This document shows, one piece after another, positions 39,693 to 50,747 of a DNA stretch of 64,000 bases. Origin of the DNA: Aurantiochytrium sp. KH105 (Eukaryota; Sar; Bigyra; Thraustochytrida; Thraustochytriidae); assembly GCA_003116975.1 (NCBI GenBank), contig BGKB01000022.1, positions 186,001 to 250,000 of the forward strand, in the 5' to 3' direction. The position numbers and the translations under genes were made by a program. The number at the start of each line of letters is the position of its first letter. Positions within the stretch are counted from its first letter, which is position 1. The notes below the pieces were generated by a model. The model was given only the letters and a program-made list of their open reading frames with translations, searched no databases and was not told where the DNA came from.

Positions 39693-42600
39693 ATGGTCGA
39701 GGTTGAAGTGCTCGTGCGCTTGCTTGAAGCGTCGCTCTCGCAGGACGGGGCAGTAAGTTTGCTCGTCGCTTGTGGCCTGCCGAGGAGTGCGGAAGAACGC
39801 GGCTGCAAGATCCGGGCTGGCTGGTCTGGCGAGCTGGCTGGCCGGCTGGCTGGCTGGCTGGCTGGCGGGCGGGCGGGCTGGCTGGCTGGTGTTCACCAGC
39901 GCTGCGAGCGCGGCGGCTCGAAGGGTGAAGGAGCTCGGCGGACGGCGGAGGCATCTTGGAGGAGTACACTCGAGCGCACAGGCTTACTAACCATGCGGAC
40001 GATTTAGACACGCAAAGCTGCCGAAGCAGAGCTGGAGAGACTCCAAAATTCTGGTGGCTGCCTCTTGGCCCTTTTGTTCGTGGCGCGGCAGGCCCATCAG
40101 CTGCCAGGAACTCTGTGCGTCCTCGCATCAGTGGTCTTCAAGAACTCAGTCCTGAAAACATGGTCTAAACGAGATGTGATCTCTGAGGAGGAGCGAGGAG
40201 AGCTGCGACAACAGCTCCTTCGAAATCTCGATGAGCCGCAGAGACAAATTTCGGTGCAGCTGAACCTTGCTCTCGCTAACATGGCCCGCGTAGACTGGCC
40301 GCGATCATGGGAAGAGCTTTTTCCAGCTCTTCTTGGGTACATTGACGAGCAAGATTTGCTGAAAACCCGCCGTGGATTGCAGGCCACCTTGGGCGTGCTC
40401 AAAGAGCTCAACACGAAGCGAATGCCGGCCGACAAGATGCGTTTTCGTGAGCTCTGCACGCAGCTCATTGATGGCGTTCACGCACTTTGGGTCGCACAGC
40501 TCGGCAGACTCCTTGCGAGCGATGCTACACAGGACACACTCGAGCAGCGGGGACGTGGCGAGGTCGTGCTCGCGGCAAGTAAAATTCTGCACATTTTAGT
40601 TGCCTATGGCTATTCTGAGGAAACCTTTGCGTCCGGAGCCCAGCCCCGCAAGCTCTTGGAAGAGCTCTGCGTCTCGCCCGTCGAAGCCAATCTTCTTCAG
40701 CAGTGTCAAAGCGCAAGCGCTGCTCGGCGTGATGCAAGCCTCGACGCGCGAGCGCGCCCGCTCGTTGAGTCATTGACAAAGACACTCCGCGCTCTTCTTA
40801 GACTTGTCAACGATGCACAGGAGAAGAAAACGCTCGGCTTTGCAGCCTACCTGCAGCCCTTCTTGGAGAAAGGCTGTCGTAACAGCATCATGTTCATGCA
40901 AAGCGTTCCGAGCGTGGTCGCCCAGCAGAGCGGATTCTTTGACGAAAAGCTTGCAGTTCTGTGCGTGACTTTTCTTACCAATGTCCTTAACTGCAACGAG
41001 TATAAACTTTCCAACAGCGCCGAGGAACCGCGTGGCGCCGGTAAGCTCATCACCGCCCAGGGCGATGTCGATGGCGTTGGTACCATGCAGAGCGCACAGG
41101 CCGCGCACGTGGTTCTCGAGCAATTCTGGACAAATGACCGAGTATGCGAAGTGGTCCGTAACATTGTGCTTCGTGCTCTGGTCCTGAGCACGGAAGACCT
41201 CGAGGAGTGGACGACGAACCCTGAAGAATTTGCAATGCGTGAGGAGGAACAAAGCGCCTCGCGCGTTTTTCGTCCGGCCTGCGAGAATCTTTTGCTGGCG
41301 CTCGTCGATGCGCATCCGGAACCAACTTGCGCCACTTTGCTCGAATTGCTCAAGCAGAGCGAGTCGGAGACGATTGAGCCGGGCCCAACTCTCTCGAGTC
41401 AAGCGGCTGCTCGTGAGGCCGTCTATGCTTCCATTGGGATCTGCGCCTATTGGCTGCACGAAAAGCTGCCCTTTCGCGCCTGGGTGGAGCGCAGTTTGCT
41501 GCCGCTGCTCGGAGAAACTCGCGAGGGCCTCAGCGTCAATGTCTTGCGTAGCCGTGTACTTTGGCTTTTGGGCTGTCTGCCGCCTGAAGAGTACGACGAC
41601 AAGCAGGGTGCTCTCTTCGAGTTTCTTCTCTCTCTTGTCGAGAACGACTCCACAGACCTTGTTGTTCGCATTCAAGCTATGCGAGCCGTGCAACGCCTTT
41701 TGGAATCGTGGTGCTTTGTTCCAAACCTCTTTGCCCCCTTTCAGACACGGGCCATTCGCGCTGCGATGAAATTGAGTAGCCAATGCGAGCTTAGCTCGAC
41801 ACACATTGGCATTATTGCCACGGTCTCTGTGCTTGTGACGCGGGTCGAGGAGGCTATTCTACGGAGTCTTCCTGACCTTTTCCAGCCCATTTCCTCGTTG
41901 TGGGCTTCTCATGAGGGCTCAGACTGGAGTCTGTGGAAGATTGCCGTGCTCCGACTCCTGGAGAATGTTGCCGAGAAGATTGGCGAGGCGGAGCAGCTCG
42001 ACACAGATCGCAAGTTCGCCATTATTCTCGAGCTCCAAGGTCTTTTGCTCCCGCTTGTAGCGGTATGCACTGACACGCAAAACCCAGACTTTGTCTACCT
42101 TGGCGAACCCGCAGTGGATCTCTGGGCGGCTATTGCCAAAGCGACGGCGCGGTACACGCCGGAGATGCACGCGCTCACGCGTCGCCTCCCGTCTCTGCTT
42201 TCGTCGCTCGGGACAGACGTTACTTTTTTCACGCGAGTTCTTGACATTTTTGAGGCGCATTTGCTTTCCGCTGCGACTGATATTGTGCGCGATTTTGGCG
42301 CTGACACCTTGCTTCCTTTATTTGACACGTATTTGGCGCGTGGCGTTCTCAAGGTGCAGCAAGAGATTCGATTACTGCGGTCGCTGGAGATCCTGCTTCG
42401 CTCCCAATGCTCCGAGCTCCCGCGCGTCCTCGCGCCGGTGCTTCAGCGTCTAGCTACGGTCGTACTGGACGCTGGCGCGGCGTCCAACGGTCTTGATCAG
42501 CAGCTTCATGTGACCTATTTGAGCATGTTGGCGCGTCTCGTGTTTGAGTTCGGCCCTCAAGGTGTCTCTGCAAGTGTGAACGGACTGCCCATGCTGCAGC

Positions 42601-43064
42601 TTATCGATGCTTGGCTCTCTCACTACAAAGACATTGGTGGCGCTGCCTATGGCGTGTGGCGCCGCAAGCTCTGGACCCTGGTACTTTGCTCGCAGCTTAG
42701 CGAGACGCTGGCGCGCCGTCCCTGGTCATCGGGCGATCAAAGTGCTATCGGGGCTGACAGAGAACGTTTTACTGCCATTCTTCATGTGTGGGCCGACATT
42801 CGGGCAGACCTCGCGTCAGAAAAGCAGAACGAGGTGGCCGCAAAGCGAGCGCTCGAGGCGATGGGTGCCAGTAAACCACAGGATGGATCAGCCATGTCCT
42901 ATTTTCACGAGCGCAAGGCTCAGTCCTTTTGGGCTGATCGTGTCGTTTCGCTCAATCTCGACAATGTCTTGCGAGGCGCTTTGCGCGAGTGCTCGAACCT
43001 TATGCCGCAGCAGATACTCGAGGTCTTTGTCAGCTCGGATCCCGTCGTCGCCGCGCTCTTTTGA
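39693..43064 (+). CDS. IPO11: Importin-11-like nuclear transport receptor, two exons
   Basis: Exons at 39693-39752 and 40008-43064 encode 1038 residues. Exon 1 gives 20 residues (MVEVEVLVRLLEASLSQDGA). Exon 2 resumes TRKAAEAELERLQ, completing the first HEAT helices of an importin-beta N-terminal domain. Next are LCVLASVVFKNSVLKTW, SEEERGELRQQLL and NMARVDWPRSWEELFPALL (about 70-115), the order seen in importin-11. The rest is all-helical HEAT repeats. Importin-11 carries cargo such as ubiquitin-conjugating enzymes and ribosomal protein L12 into the nucleus in a Ran-dependent way. Without exon 1 the frame would have to start at a non-ATG codon at 40065, so the spliced model is preferred. Confidence 0.85.
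39753..40007 (+). other. Intron of the importin-11 gene
   Basis: The donor is GTAAGT at 39753, a perfect TACTAAC branch site lies at 39985-39991, and the acceptor TTTAG ends at 40007. It is phase 0 and 255 bases long. A (GGCTG)n/(GGCGG)n repeat fills 39826-39893. Confidence 0.88.
39826..39893. repeat. (GCTG)n/(GCGG)n microsatellite inside an intron
   Basis: GCTGGCTGG units with a central GCGGGCGGGC block. It lies within the importin-11 intron and is the same repeat type as at 670 and 32105. Confidence 0.9.
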
Positions 43065-43195
43065 TCGTCTTCGTCTGTTCGTCTATTGGTTTGTTCGTTT
43101 GTCTGCCTTACCAGAAACCAAACCGCTCTCTTATTTCTATTGTCCATGGATCGCAGGCGGCGGCTGCAAAGTGTACGTCTGTAATCTACGCTCAG

Positions 43196-43981
43196 TCACG
43201 TGATCGGACGTGGATTGGGTCTTAGATTCTGCTCGAGCAGTCTGATTGCATCCCCGAAACCATGGAGATCATCATCATCATCATCACCGCCCTCGTTGCC
43301 TGTGGTGGGTGCTCCCACAAATTGGTCGACCACAATCCCATTGCGGAGGATCAGGAACGTTGGGACAGTGAGGATGCGAAAGTCGCGGGCTAGTGCCTCA
43401 CATTCGTTTATGTCGACTCGCGCAAACTTGACTGCAGTATCGTCGTTCTCCGGCTTTCGACTGGCCAAGTCCTCCAACGTCTCGGCCACCCGTTCGCAGT
43501 CAATAGCCCACTCCGAGAAAAAGTGCACGATGAGACGCTCATGCACGGTTTTGACCGTGTCGATCTCGGCGGGCGAATTGATGCGTCGGACGTGCTTTGT
43601 GAGCTTTTCCAAGGCCGAGCGCACGGCTCGCATATCTCCTTCACGGATATAGTCTACTCTGGCGTCATTCTTGTAAAACATAAAGCATGGCGCATGCTCC
43701 ACCTCGTACTTTTCCCTTACATCCTCGTCGCACGTGACCACGTCGACGCGCACGAAGGAGACTTGTTTGTATTGTTTGTCGGTGGCCAACTTTTCTAGAG
43801 TTGGCGCAAGCTTGTGACATGCTCCAGAATCCTCGTAAAAGTAGATGCCGAGAAGCGCCTCGCTCCTGCGCAACTCTTGGAGCTCCTGAAGGCTCCCGGC
43901 CTTGGGGATGGCACTTCGGACGTCCATCTTCGTCTCCTTTCTGATCCGGACCTCTTGCGCTTTTGTCGGCTCGGATGCCAT
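43196..43981 (-). CDS. Double thioredoxin-fold protein with single-Cys active sites
   Basis: The protein has 261 residues. Two thioredoxin-like domains lie at about 25-130 and 135-225. At the usual W-C-G-P-C position the first reads YEDSGACHKL (Ser52, Cys55) and the second SEWAIDCERV (Ala159, Cys162). Each therefore keeps only the C-terminal cysteine of the pair. The cis-prolines are present (HAPCF and TVPTF). With single cysteines it cannot cycle a CxxC disulfide like ordinary thioredoxin. It may act as a monothiol protein, a chaperone, a binding module or a redox sensor. An acidic run (GGDDDDDDLHGFG) precedes the tail. No signal peptide or glutaredoxin domain is present. Confidence 0.82.
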   Translation of the reverse strand: MASEPTKAQEVRIRKETKMDVRSAIPKAGSLQELQELRRSEALLGIYFYEDSGACHKLAPTLEKLATDKQYKQVSFVRVDVVTCDEDVREKYEVEHAPCFMFYKNDARVDYIREGDMRAVRSALEKLTKHVRRINSPAEIDTVKTVHERLIVHFFSEWAIDCERVAETLEDLASRKPENDDTAVKFARVDINECEALARDFRILTVPTFLILRNGIVVDQFVGAPTTGNEGGDDDDDDLHGFGDAIRLLEQNLRPNPRPIT

Positions 43982-44078
43982 GCATTGCCTCCTTGCTAAC
44001 AGTCACGTGTCTAGAAAAGTGAACGGTAAATTTATAAAAATTCCATACTTTTTTTTTTGTCTTGTCCAGTTGTCCACA

Positions 44079-47000
44079 TCACTTTTCAGGAGGTGATGAT
44101 GCTGTGGGAAGCGTAAATTCCTGGTCGAGGCCGCCCATGGCGCCCGAGAGGATACGTACTGTAGTGGGAGGCGCATCAGATCTACATACGAAGCGCATGC
44201 TAACGGGCCGCTGAGGGAAGCCGATGAGATGTTTGGAATGAACCACGCGATCCTTTGCGTCGCAAACGAGAACCCACCACGAGTGTTTCTGGATCTTGAC
44301 CAGCGATGCCGCACGAGGCAAGTCCGCCTTGGCTTCGTCCTTATTGACAACCTCGAGCATGAGGTGCAACATGCTTCCCGAATCCTCGATCGTGCCCGAA
44401 ACTGCAAAAAGTGGGATCGATCTTAGAGCCGCCTTGGCTGTCTTCGGTATCCGGAGAGAGCGCAAGTCGCGCGCAGCGACGCGCAACAGGTCGTCAATCA
44501 CGCTGTCTGATTCACCTTCGAGCTTGGCGGCGAGTTCATCGGCGAGACTACGCTTGACACCTGGAAGGTGCGACAAGGCCGAGTCCGAAAACCAACGTGC
44601 CTGCGTGCAACTCTGCGACACGCGCATGGCCGCCCGAACAACCTCAAAGTCGCCGTGATCGGCAGCAATCTCAATGAGGGCAGCCACAACACGCGCAGAC
44701 TGGTCAAAAACGGATCGTAGATCGCCGACATAATCCTTGATGGGCATTGGGACGCCCTTGCAGTGCGCTTGCAAAAGTAAAAAAGCCTTGCAATGCGGAT
44801 CTTCTGCGGACCAAACGCCGAATGGGTCCCAGGGAAGAGCCTCGCTAAAGTCTCGGTTCAGCAAGTCTTCATTGTGGCGAACGGGAACCTCGGCAAACTC
44901 GTGCGCGCTGACGATCGTCTCGAAAACCTTGCGCACAAGCTTGGAGACAGAAGAAACAGGTCCTGCCGGATTGTCTTCTGCACGCTTGTTGCGGCGTTCT
45001 CGAACAAAGCTAGAAAACAGTGCCACCGTACGGTAATCGAGATAGTAGAATGCTGCGGTCTTGCCCCCGCGCGTAGGCGCAATATTGACATTCGAAAGAT
45101 TCTTGTCGAGGATCTCCTTGTCAGTCTTATTTGTCACCGAGGTCTCAGTGTTCCAAGTCCCACGCTGTCCGCCCATGGCGAGCCCCTTGCGCTCCTCGAG
45201 ACGAAGACACCCGGCGCGACCAAGATCCGCCAAAATTTGGCGCACAAGCCGAATCAGAAAGAGCGCGACCGCATCCGTGTCCGCGCTGTCGAGTCCGTAG
45301 TAGGATGGATTTGCGGGCAAACGGCGGAAAAAATAGGTCCATGACAAATAGTCAAGCGCCTCGCGCTCGTTCGTGATGGAGCCTGCGGCAATTTCTGCGT
45401 TCAAGTGATTGTGCAGAAACTCCGGCAAGTGGCTTTCCACGGGAAATGGTTCGTACAGGAACTTTTTGTAAAAGTCCTTGAGCGACTCCTCGACAAAAAT
45501 CATCGCAACACCTTCTTGATCAAACTGCGGACGACCCGCACGCCCCATCATTTGCAACACGTCAGTGACAGGAAAGGGTTGGTAGCGTTTGGTCTTGGCG
45601 TCGTAGTACTCTGTTCCCTTGATCACCACAAGGTGCGCGGGAAAGTTGACGCCCCATGCCAAGGTGGACGTGCACACCAAGATCTGAATTTTGCCATTGA
45701 CAAAGAGCTCCTCAACAATGTCCCTGTTACGCGCCGACAGGCCGGCGTGGTGGATACCAATGCCAAATGCCAATGTGTGACGCAGCGTCTCGTCGTCAAT
45801 GCCGGACTGAATGATCGCATCCATGTCCTGGGCGTCCATGTGAAGGAAGCGACGCGGGTTGTCGGAAGACGCACAAAGCGAGATGAGGTCCATTGATGTG
45901 ATGCGGGTTTGACGGCGCGAGGCCACAAAAATGAGCACTGGCTTGGTCGGTGAATGCGTAAGAATAGCTTGATAGGCTGGCTTTGTCATTGTCGCCATGC
46001 GCGGGCAATAGTGCTTGCCCGGGAAGCCATGAATATGGGCTTCCAGCGGCACGGGTCGCACCGCGGGACGAAAATTGTACAGACCGACCTCGTTGCGAAT
46101 TCCAAGCCAGCTCGCAAGGTCGTGGGCGTTGGCAAGAGCCGTACTGAGTCCGACAATACGGACTGGGTGGCCCGTGGTTTCCGCAATGTATCGCATGCGC
46201 GTCACAATAACTTCGAGCACGGCGCCGCGCTCCTCGCCAAGTAAGTGGATCTCATCGATAATGACCAGACGAACCTGCTTGACATAGGAACGGTCTTGCC
46301 ACATGCGCGAGGCTCCATCCCACTTTTCCGGGGTGGTAATGAGGACATCGGCGCGGCGCAGCACGCCAGGATCTGGCGTCACATCGCCAGTGAATTCCAC
46401 CACGCGCTTGTTCAGCTGTTTGCCAAGTGTTTCTTGCCATTCCTTGGACCGTTCCGCGACGAGGGCCTTCAATGGCGCAATGTACACGACCTTTTGTTTG
46501 GGATACTGCTTGAAGACGCGCAAGAGGGCAAGCTCAGAAGAAATGGTCTTGCCCGAGCCCGTCGGGGCGCCGAGCAGCACATTCTCGTCCGTGTGGTACA
46601 TGACGTGGAAAATTTGAGTCTGGATTGGATTGAAGTGCGAGAACTTGCGTGCATACATGCGCTCAAATGCGTCATCGTGCAGAGCGGATCGGGGCAAGGG
46701 TGCGAGCGCGAGCAGATCTGTGTGCTGCTTAACTTTGGCAGGCAGCACGAGCTTGTCGAGAGTGAGCGGGACTACTGCTTCGCTCCCGAACCATGTGTCG
46801 CTAAAGATGCGCAGGTAGTATTGTGGTGGCAGAGGCTCAAAAATCGGAATCGTGAACTCGCGTCGCGTCGAGCTGCTGTTTTGTAGAGCGAGTGCAGCAA
46901 GAGCAGGATGCATTTTTGACTCTGTGGCACCACTGCCGTCCTCGCCGTCGAGATCTCCATCGGCCCCAGGCAGATGATTTTCGCTATTAAGACGGCGCGC

Positions 47001-50000
47001 GGCTTTCCAGTCAGCCTTACGCAGCGTGAAGCGCTCGGCGTGGTAAATCCACTCGGAGTTCTGATCATCGACCCAGAACCAAAACGACTGGGCGGCCCCA
47101 TGCACGCGGTCGTTCCAGTCAAAGTCCGGAAAGATATCCAAGGAGACTCGCAGAATCGTGCGCGTGAGTGGCTGCAGGTGCGCCTCGACCTGCAAATAGG
47201 GCACGTGGCGACAGACGCGAAGCACCTTTTGACCGAGATGTTGATGGCGCAGCATGGAGTTGATCTCCCCACCGTCCATCTCGACGAGATTCTCCAGACT
47301 GCACGAGTCACCGCGATCCTCCAGCTTCTTGACCATTTCGGCGGCGAAAAACTGGGGAACAAATTGTCGAAGAGGGTGCGCATAAGGAGGCCACCAACAA
47401 CGCTTGTCCAGAGCCGTGCAGATGGCGAGCATCTTCTCGGACATGCCTGACCAGCGCTTCTTGAGCACAATCTCAAAGACCGCTCGCGCAATGCGGCCCA
47501 TATTTTGCGAAATGTAGCTCATGTCCGAAGACAGCGTAAAGTTGCGCACAAACGACCGCGTAATGTAGGTTTGCAGGAGAATACAGGCCTTGCCTCGGGG
47601 CGAGTCTGCAGGGGAGAGAACGTCCACGGCGCAGGCCGACTTGCGCAGCTTGCCGAGCTCCGAGATTTCCTCTTCGCGCACTTTGAGGTTGTCGAACTCC
47701 GAGGCGTGGCAAAGAAGATCGAGAACCTGCGCGTCAGTGAGTCCCGGTCGCAGCTTGGTGTTAAACTCCTCAATCGTACCGTGGCCAATATAGTAATGCG
47801 AGGCTACACGTCCAAGATCCGTGACGCCAAAGGGCGCTTGCAAGTCTGGCACAGCGGATCGTCCCATGGCGACCGCCGTGCGAGGCCCAAGTGCAAAGCG
47901 AGACATCCTTGCGCGATCAAGCTCGCGAGCCGCCGATACAATGAGCTCGGCGCGCCTTCGCAGCAGTGTCGGATCTTCTTGAAGCTCCTTGTGGGTGATG
48001 CCGTAGCGCACGGGATTCCGCATCATACGAATGTGCAAAAATGTATACGAGAGCCACTCGGCGGCCTCCTCGAGGTTGGTGACGGTGCCCGAGACAATTT
48101 CGGCGTTCAAAGCGTCAGGGAGGTGCTTGTCGAGCTGCGACTCGAGCGGAAGAGCGTGGTTGAGCATGCTAAGATACCGATTGAGCTGGTCTTTCTCGGT
48201 GATGAGTACCGCTTCACCACGGGTGTCGTACTGAGGCCTTCCCGCGCGTCCAAAGCACTGGAAGACATCTTGCATGTTGAGTTCGACAAGACCGCCCTTT
48301 TCTGCCACATAAATTTGTGTGCCCTTGATGATGACAGTGTGCACGGGGAGATTCACGCCCCAGGCCAGTGTCGCCGTACAACAGAGAACAGAAATGGCCT
48401 GCTTGGCAAACATCTTCTCCGTGAGCGAGCGATCCGCGCGCAGCATGCCGGCATGGTGCACCCCGATACCCGACTGGAAAAGCTCACGCACTTCGCCACT
48501 TTTGGATTTGGCCACGTCTTTGGCGAAAAAGTCGCGACTCTTTTTGTTAATGACGCGCTCCGCAGTCTCAAAGATTCCGACAGCCTTCTTTTGCGCGGCC
48601 TCGAGCAGCGCCCTCGCCGTCTTTCCCGTATCTTTGCGCGAGTGAACAAAGATCATCACTTGGTGGCCGCGACGAATGGAGTCGACCGCTTTTTCGAAGG
48701 CAATGTCGTTGTACATGGCAAGCTTTTTTTGCACGTTCTTCTCGATGACTCCGATGAAGGTCTGGTCCAGGGGCACCGGACGATATGCATTGTCAAAGAA
48801 GAAGAGGCCGTTAAGCGGGTCCACGCGTAAGAATTCGGCAGCGTCGCGGTAGTTGGGCAAGGTGGCGCTAAGGCCGACAATGCGCACCATGCGCTGTTTT
48901 TGCTCGACGAGTCGTAGCGTGCGCGCAACAAGCGACTCGATGACGGGACCGCGATCTTCGCCAATGAGATGGACCTCGTCAATAATGAGAAGGCCCACAG
49001 CCTCTACCAGAGTGCCGTCGCCAGATTTGCGCGTGATCACATCCCACTTTTCCGGCGTGGTAACGATCACCTGCGTTTTTTCAATTTCTGTGCGCGTGAG
49101 CTGCATATCACCCGTCAGCTCGCGCACCTTGATCCCCAAAGGCTTGAGCCGCTGGCCAAATTTGTCGACAACTTCTTGTGCGAGGGCCTTCATGGGAGCC
49201 ACATAGATGATCTTGACGGCGTGTATATCCTCGGCGTGTTGTTCGATCTCGCGAACTACCGCGGTCATGGCAACGTTTGTCTTACCTGCGCCGGTTGGTG
49301 CACACACGAGAAGGTTATGGTTCGTGTGATAGGCCATGGTGAAGACTGCGGACTGCAATCGGTTCAGCGATGGGATTCCTTCAAAGGCGACTTGGGCCAG
49401 GCTTCCGAACGCGGAAATGGGCACTCGCGCATCATCATCGGGACGGAACTTTTTCTTTGGGGCAGGGACTTCGACCTGGACGTATCGTCCTTTGCCCTCG
49501 TCGCCCTCTGCGTCCGCACCGGGCCCAGTGATGCGGTCCATTGTCATGTGTTCTTCCCGCGTGCCGGCAGGACGGGATCCACTCTGGAGCACCGGCAAGG
49601 CGAGCTTGCGCGCGTTTCTCTCGGCTGGGTCACTGGCATCCATGCGCACGGTAATGTTGTTACGTCCGCCGGTGGCAGAGCCCCTCGATGACGGAGCAAA
49701 GGCTGGCATTACAAAGCCCGAGGCGCTCGCACCCGTGTGTTGAACATTGGATGCCCTTGAAGCGGGCGCAGTCGCACTCTGCGAGGAGGGACTGCCGCTG
49801 TCTCCAATAGCCAGCGCTGAGCGCTTTGCAAGCAAGGATGCAATGAGCTCAAAAGTACCCTCGCTCATACCGAGAAGATCAAAGAGCTGGCCCTGGAGCT
49901 CGTCGCTCGAGGCGTCGCTGGAGAGAAGCGCGCGTATTGAAGCCGCCAAGTCTGCGCCATTCATGGCATTACCCTGGTCAAGTTTGGACACGTGCAGCAT

Positions 50001-50747
50001 GCACTGCTCCTCGAGCCAGCGCACAGGATTTTCACCCTGTGGGAATGCTTGTTCCTCGTCATGGCGAGGGGCTCCTGCTGACGCCCCTGCTCCTTCCCTT
50101 CCTACATCGTCGTCTGCTCCATCGCTTTCTGTCCCGTCGCTATCTAGGTCAATTTTTTGCACCGATTCAGCGTGGCTGCCCGGTCCAGGAACCCTGTACA
50201 TCTGCCCAAGGTCTGCGCCAGTGTCCTTCTTTTGCGCATCACCTTCATTGGTCCAGGCGAAAAGCTCTTGGGCAAGGCTGCGCGCCTCGACCACATCAGA
50301 CTTCCTGATGGACGGATTGCCTAACTTGAGCTCAATGTCGAGCTTTTTGAGCCCCGCTTCGCCATTGAACCCTTCGAAAAGATCGCTTGCGATGGCTTCG
50401 AGCCGCTCGCCGACAGCCTGTTCTTCGTCCGCAGCAAAGCTGGCGCAGAGCTCCATAAATTTGGTAAACTTCTTGCGCATTGCGGGTTGCGGTTTCTTGC
50501 CTCGCTGGAGAGAGTCCCAGGTGAACGAGGCGTGGGCATTGTTGCCTCCAGGCGCGCCCGCGCCGCCGCTCTGAAGTCGCTTGACGGCCTCCTGAAGCTT
50601 CGCTCGCCGCTGCAGAATGAGCTCCGATTGCGAGAGCCTCGCGCCGCCATGGCCGCCGTCACCGTTTTCTCGCGCCAGCGCTGAGGCCCTCGACCGCAGG
50701 AAGCATGTCAGCCGAGGCGCTCGTTGGTCGTCAAGGCTTACGTCCAT
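44079..50747 (-). CDS. ASCC3: ASCC3-type Ski2-like helicase
   Basis: This 2222-residue double-cassette helicase is the right size for ASCC3 (Slh1/Rqt2 in yeast) and better matched to it than to the splicing helicase Brr2. The N-terminus APRLTCFLRS resembles the ASCC3 start, and no PWI-type region is apparent. Cassette 1 has APTGAGKTN (about 485), DEVH (about 592) and a Sec63 domain. Cassette 2 has APTGSGKT (about 1394), DEIH (about 1500), QMMGRAGRPQFD and a second Sec63 domain ending near 2210. Both cassettes keep their ATPase motifs, whereas in Brr2 the second is usually degenerate. ASCC3 unwinds 3'-5', splits collided ribosomes in quality control and aids alkylation repair. It is a single exon. 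The ATG at 50747 is the first in frame. Confidence 0.93.
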   Translation of the reverse strand: MDVSLDDQRAPRLTCFLRSRASALARENGDGGHGGARLSQSELILQRRAKLQEAVKRLQSGGAGAPGGNNAHASFTWDSLQRGKKPQPAMRKKFTKFMELCASFAADEEQAVGERLEAIASDLFEGFNGEAGLKKLDIELKLGNPSIRKSDVVEARSLAQELFAWTNEGDAQKKDTGADLGQMYRVPGPGSHAESVQKIDLDSDGTESDGADDDVGREGAGASAGAPRHDEEQAFPQGENPVRWLEEQCMLHVSKLDQGNAMNGADLAASIRALLSSDASSDELQGQLFDLLGMSEGTFELIASLLAKRSALAIGDSGSPSSQSATAPASRASNVQHTGASASGFVMPAFAPSSRGSATGGRNNITVRMDASDPAERNARKLALPVLQSGSRPAGTREEHMTMDRITGPGADAEGDEGKGRYVQVEVPAPKKKFRPDDDARVPISAFGSLAQVAFEGIPSLNRLQSAVFTMAYHTNHNLLVCAPTGAGKTNVAMTAVVREIEQHAEDIHAVKIIYVAPMKALAQEVVDKFGQRLKPLGIKVRELTGDMQLTRTEIEKTQVIVTTPEKWDVITRKSGDGTLVEAVGLLIIDEVHLIGEDRGPVIESLVARTLRLVEQKQRMVRIVGLSATLPNYRDAAEFLRVDPLNGLFFFDNAYRPVPLDQTFIGVIEKNVQKKLAMYNDIAFEKAVDSIRRGHQVMIFVHSRKDTGKTARALLEAAQKKAVGIFETAERVINKKSRDFFAKDVAKSKSGEVRELFQSGIGVHHAGMLRADRSLTEKMFAKQAISVLCCTATLAWGVNLPVHTVIIKGTQIYVAEKGGLVELNMQDVFQCFGRAGRPQYDTRGEAVLITEKDQLNRYLSMLNHALPLESQLDKHLPDALNAEIVSGTVTNLEEAAEWLSYTFLHIRMMRNPVRYGITHKELQEDPTLLRRRAELIVSAARELDRARMSRFALGPRTAVAMGRSAVPDLQAPFGVTDLGRVASHYYIGHGTIEEFNTKLRPGLTDAQVLDLLCHASEFDNLKVREEEISELGKLRKSACAVDVLSPADSPRGKACILLQTYITRSFVRNFTLSSDMSYISQNMGRIARAVFEIVLKKRWSGMSEKMLAICTALDKRCWWPPYAHPLRQFVPQFFAAEMVKKLEDRGDSCSLENLVEMDGGEINSMLRHQHLGQKVLRVCRHVPYLQVEAHLQPLTRTILRVSLDIFPDFDWNDRVHGAAQSFWFWVDDQNSEWIYHAERFTLRKADWKAARRLNSENHLPGADGDLDGEDGSGATESKMHPALAALALQNSSSTRREFTIPIFEPLPPQYYLRIFSDTWFGSEAVVPLTLDKLVLPAKVKQHTDLLALAPLPRSALHDDAFERMYARKFSHFNPIQTQIFHVMYHTDENVLLGAPTGSGKTISSELALLRVFKQYPKQKVVYIAPLKALVAERSKEWQETLGKQLNKRVVEFTGDVTPDPGVLRRADVLITTPEKWDGASRMWQDRSYVKQVRLVIIDEIHLLGEERGAVLEVIVTRMRYIAETTGHPVRIVGLSTALANAHDLASWLGIRNEVGLYNFRPAVRPVPLEAHIHGFPGKHYCPRMATMTKPAYQAILTHSPTKPVLIFVASRRQTRITSMDLISLCASSDNPRRFLHMDAQDMDAIIQSGIDDETLRHTLAFGIGIHHAGLSARNRDIVEELFVNGKIQILVCTSTLAWGVNFPAHLVVIKGTEYYDAKTKRYQPFPVTDVLQMMGRAGRPQFDQEGVAMIFVEESLKDFYKKFLYEPFPVESHLPEFLHNHLNAEIAAGSITNEREALDYLSWTYFFRRLPANPSYYGLDSADTDAVALFLIRLVRQILADLGRAGCLRLEERKGLAMGGQRGTWNTETSVTNKTDKEILDKNLSNVNIAPTRGGKTAAFYYLDYRTVALFSSFVRERRNKRAEDNPAGPVSSVSKLVRKVFETIVSAHEFAEVPVRHNEDLLNRDFSEALPWDPFGVWSAEDPHCKAFLLLQAHCKGVPMPIKDYVGDLRSVFDQSARVVAALIEIAADHGDFEVVRAAMRVSQSCTQARWFSDSALSHLPGVKRSLADELAAKLEGESDSVIDDLLRVAARDLRSLRIPKTAKAALRSIPLFAVSGTIEDSGSMLHLMLEVVNKDEAKADLPRAASLVKIQKHSWWVLVCDAKDRVVHSKHLIGFPQRPVSMRFVCRSDAPPTTVRILSGAMGGLDQEFTLPTASSPPEK

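Noticed and set aside
44079-50747. Assignment of the large helicase as Brr2 (U5 snRNP)
   Set aside because: Both cassettes have intact ATPase motifs, the N-terminus and cassette 2 motifs follow ASCC3, and no PWI-like segment is seen.
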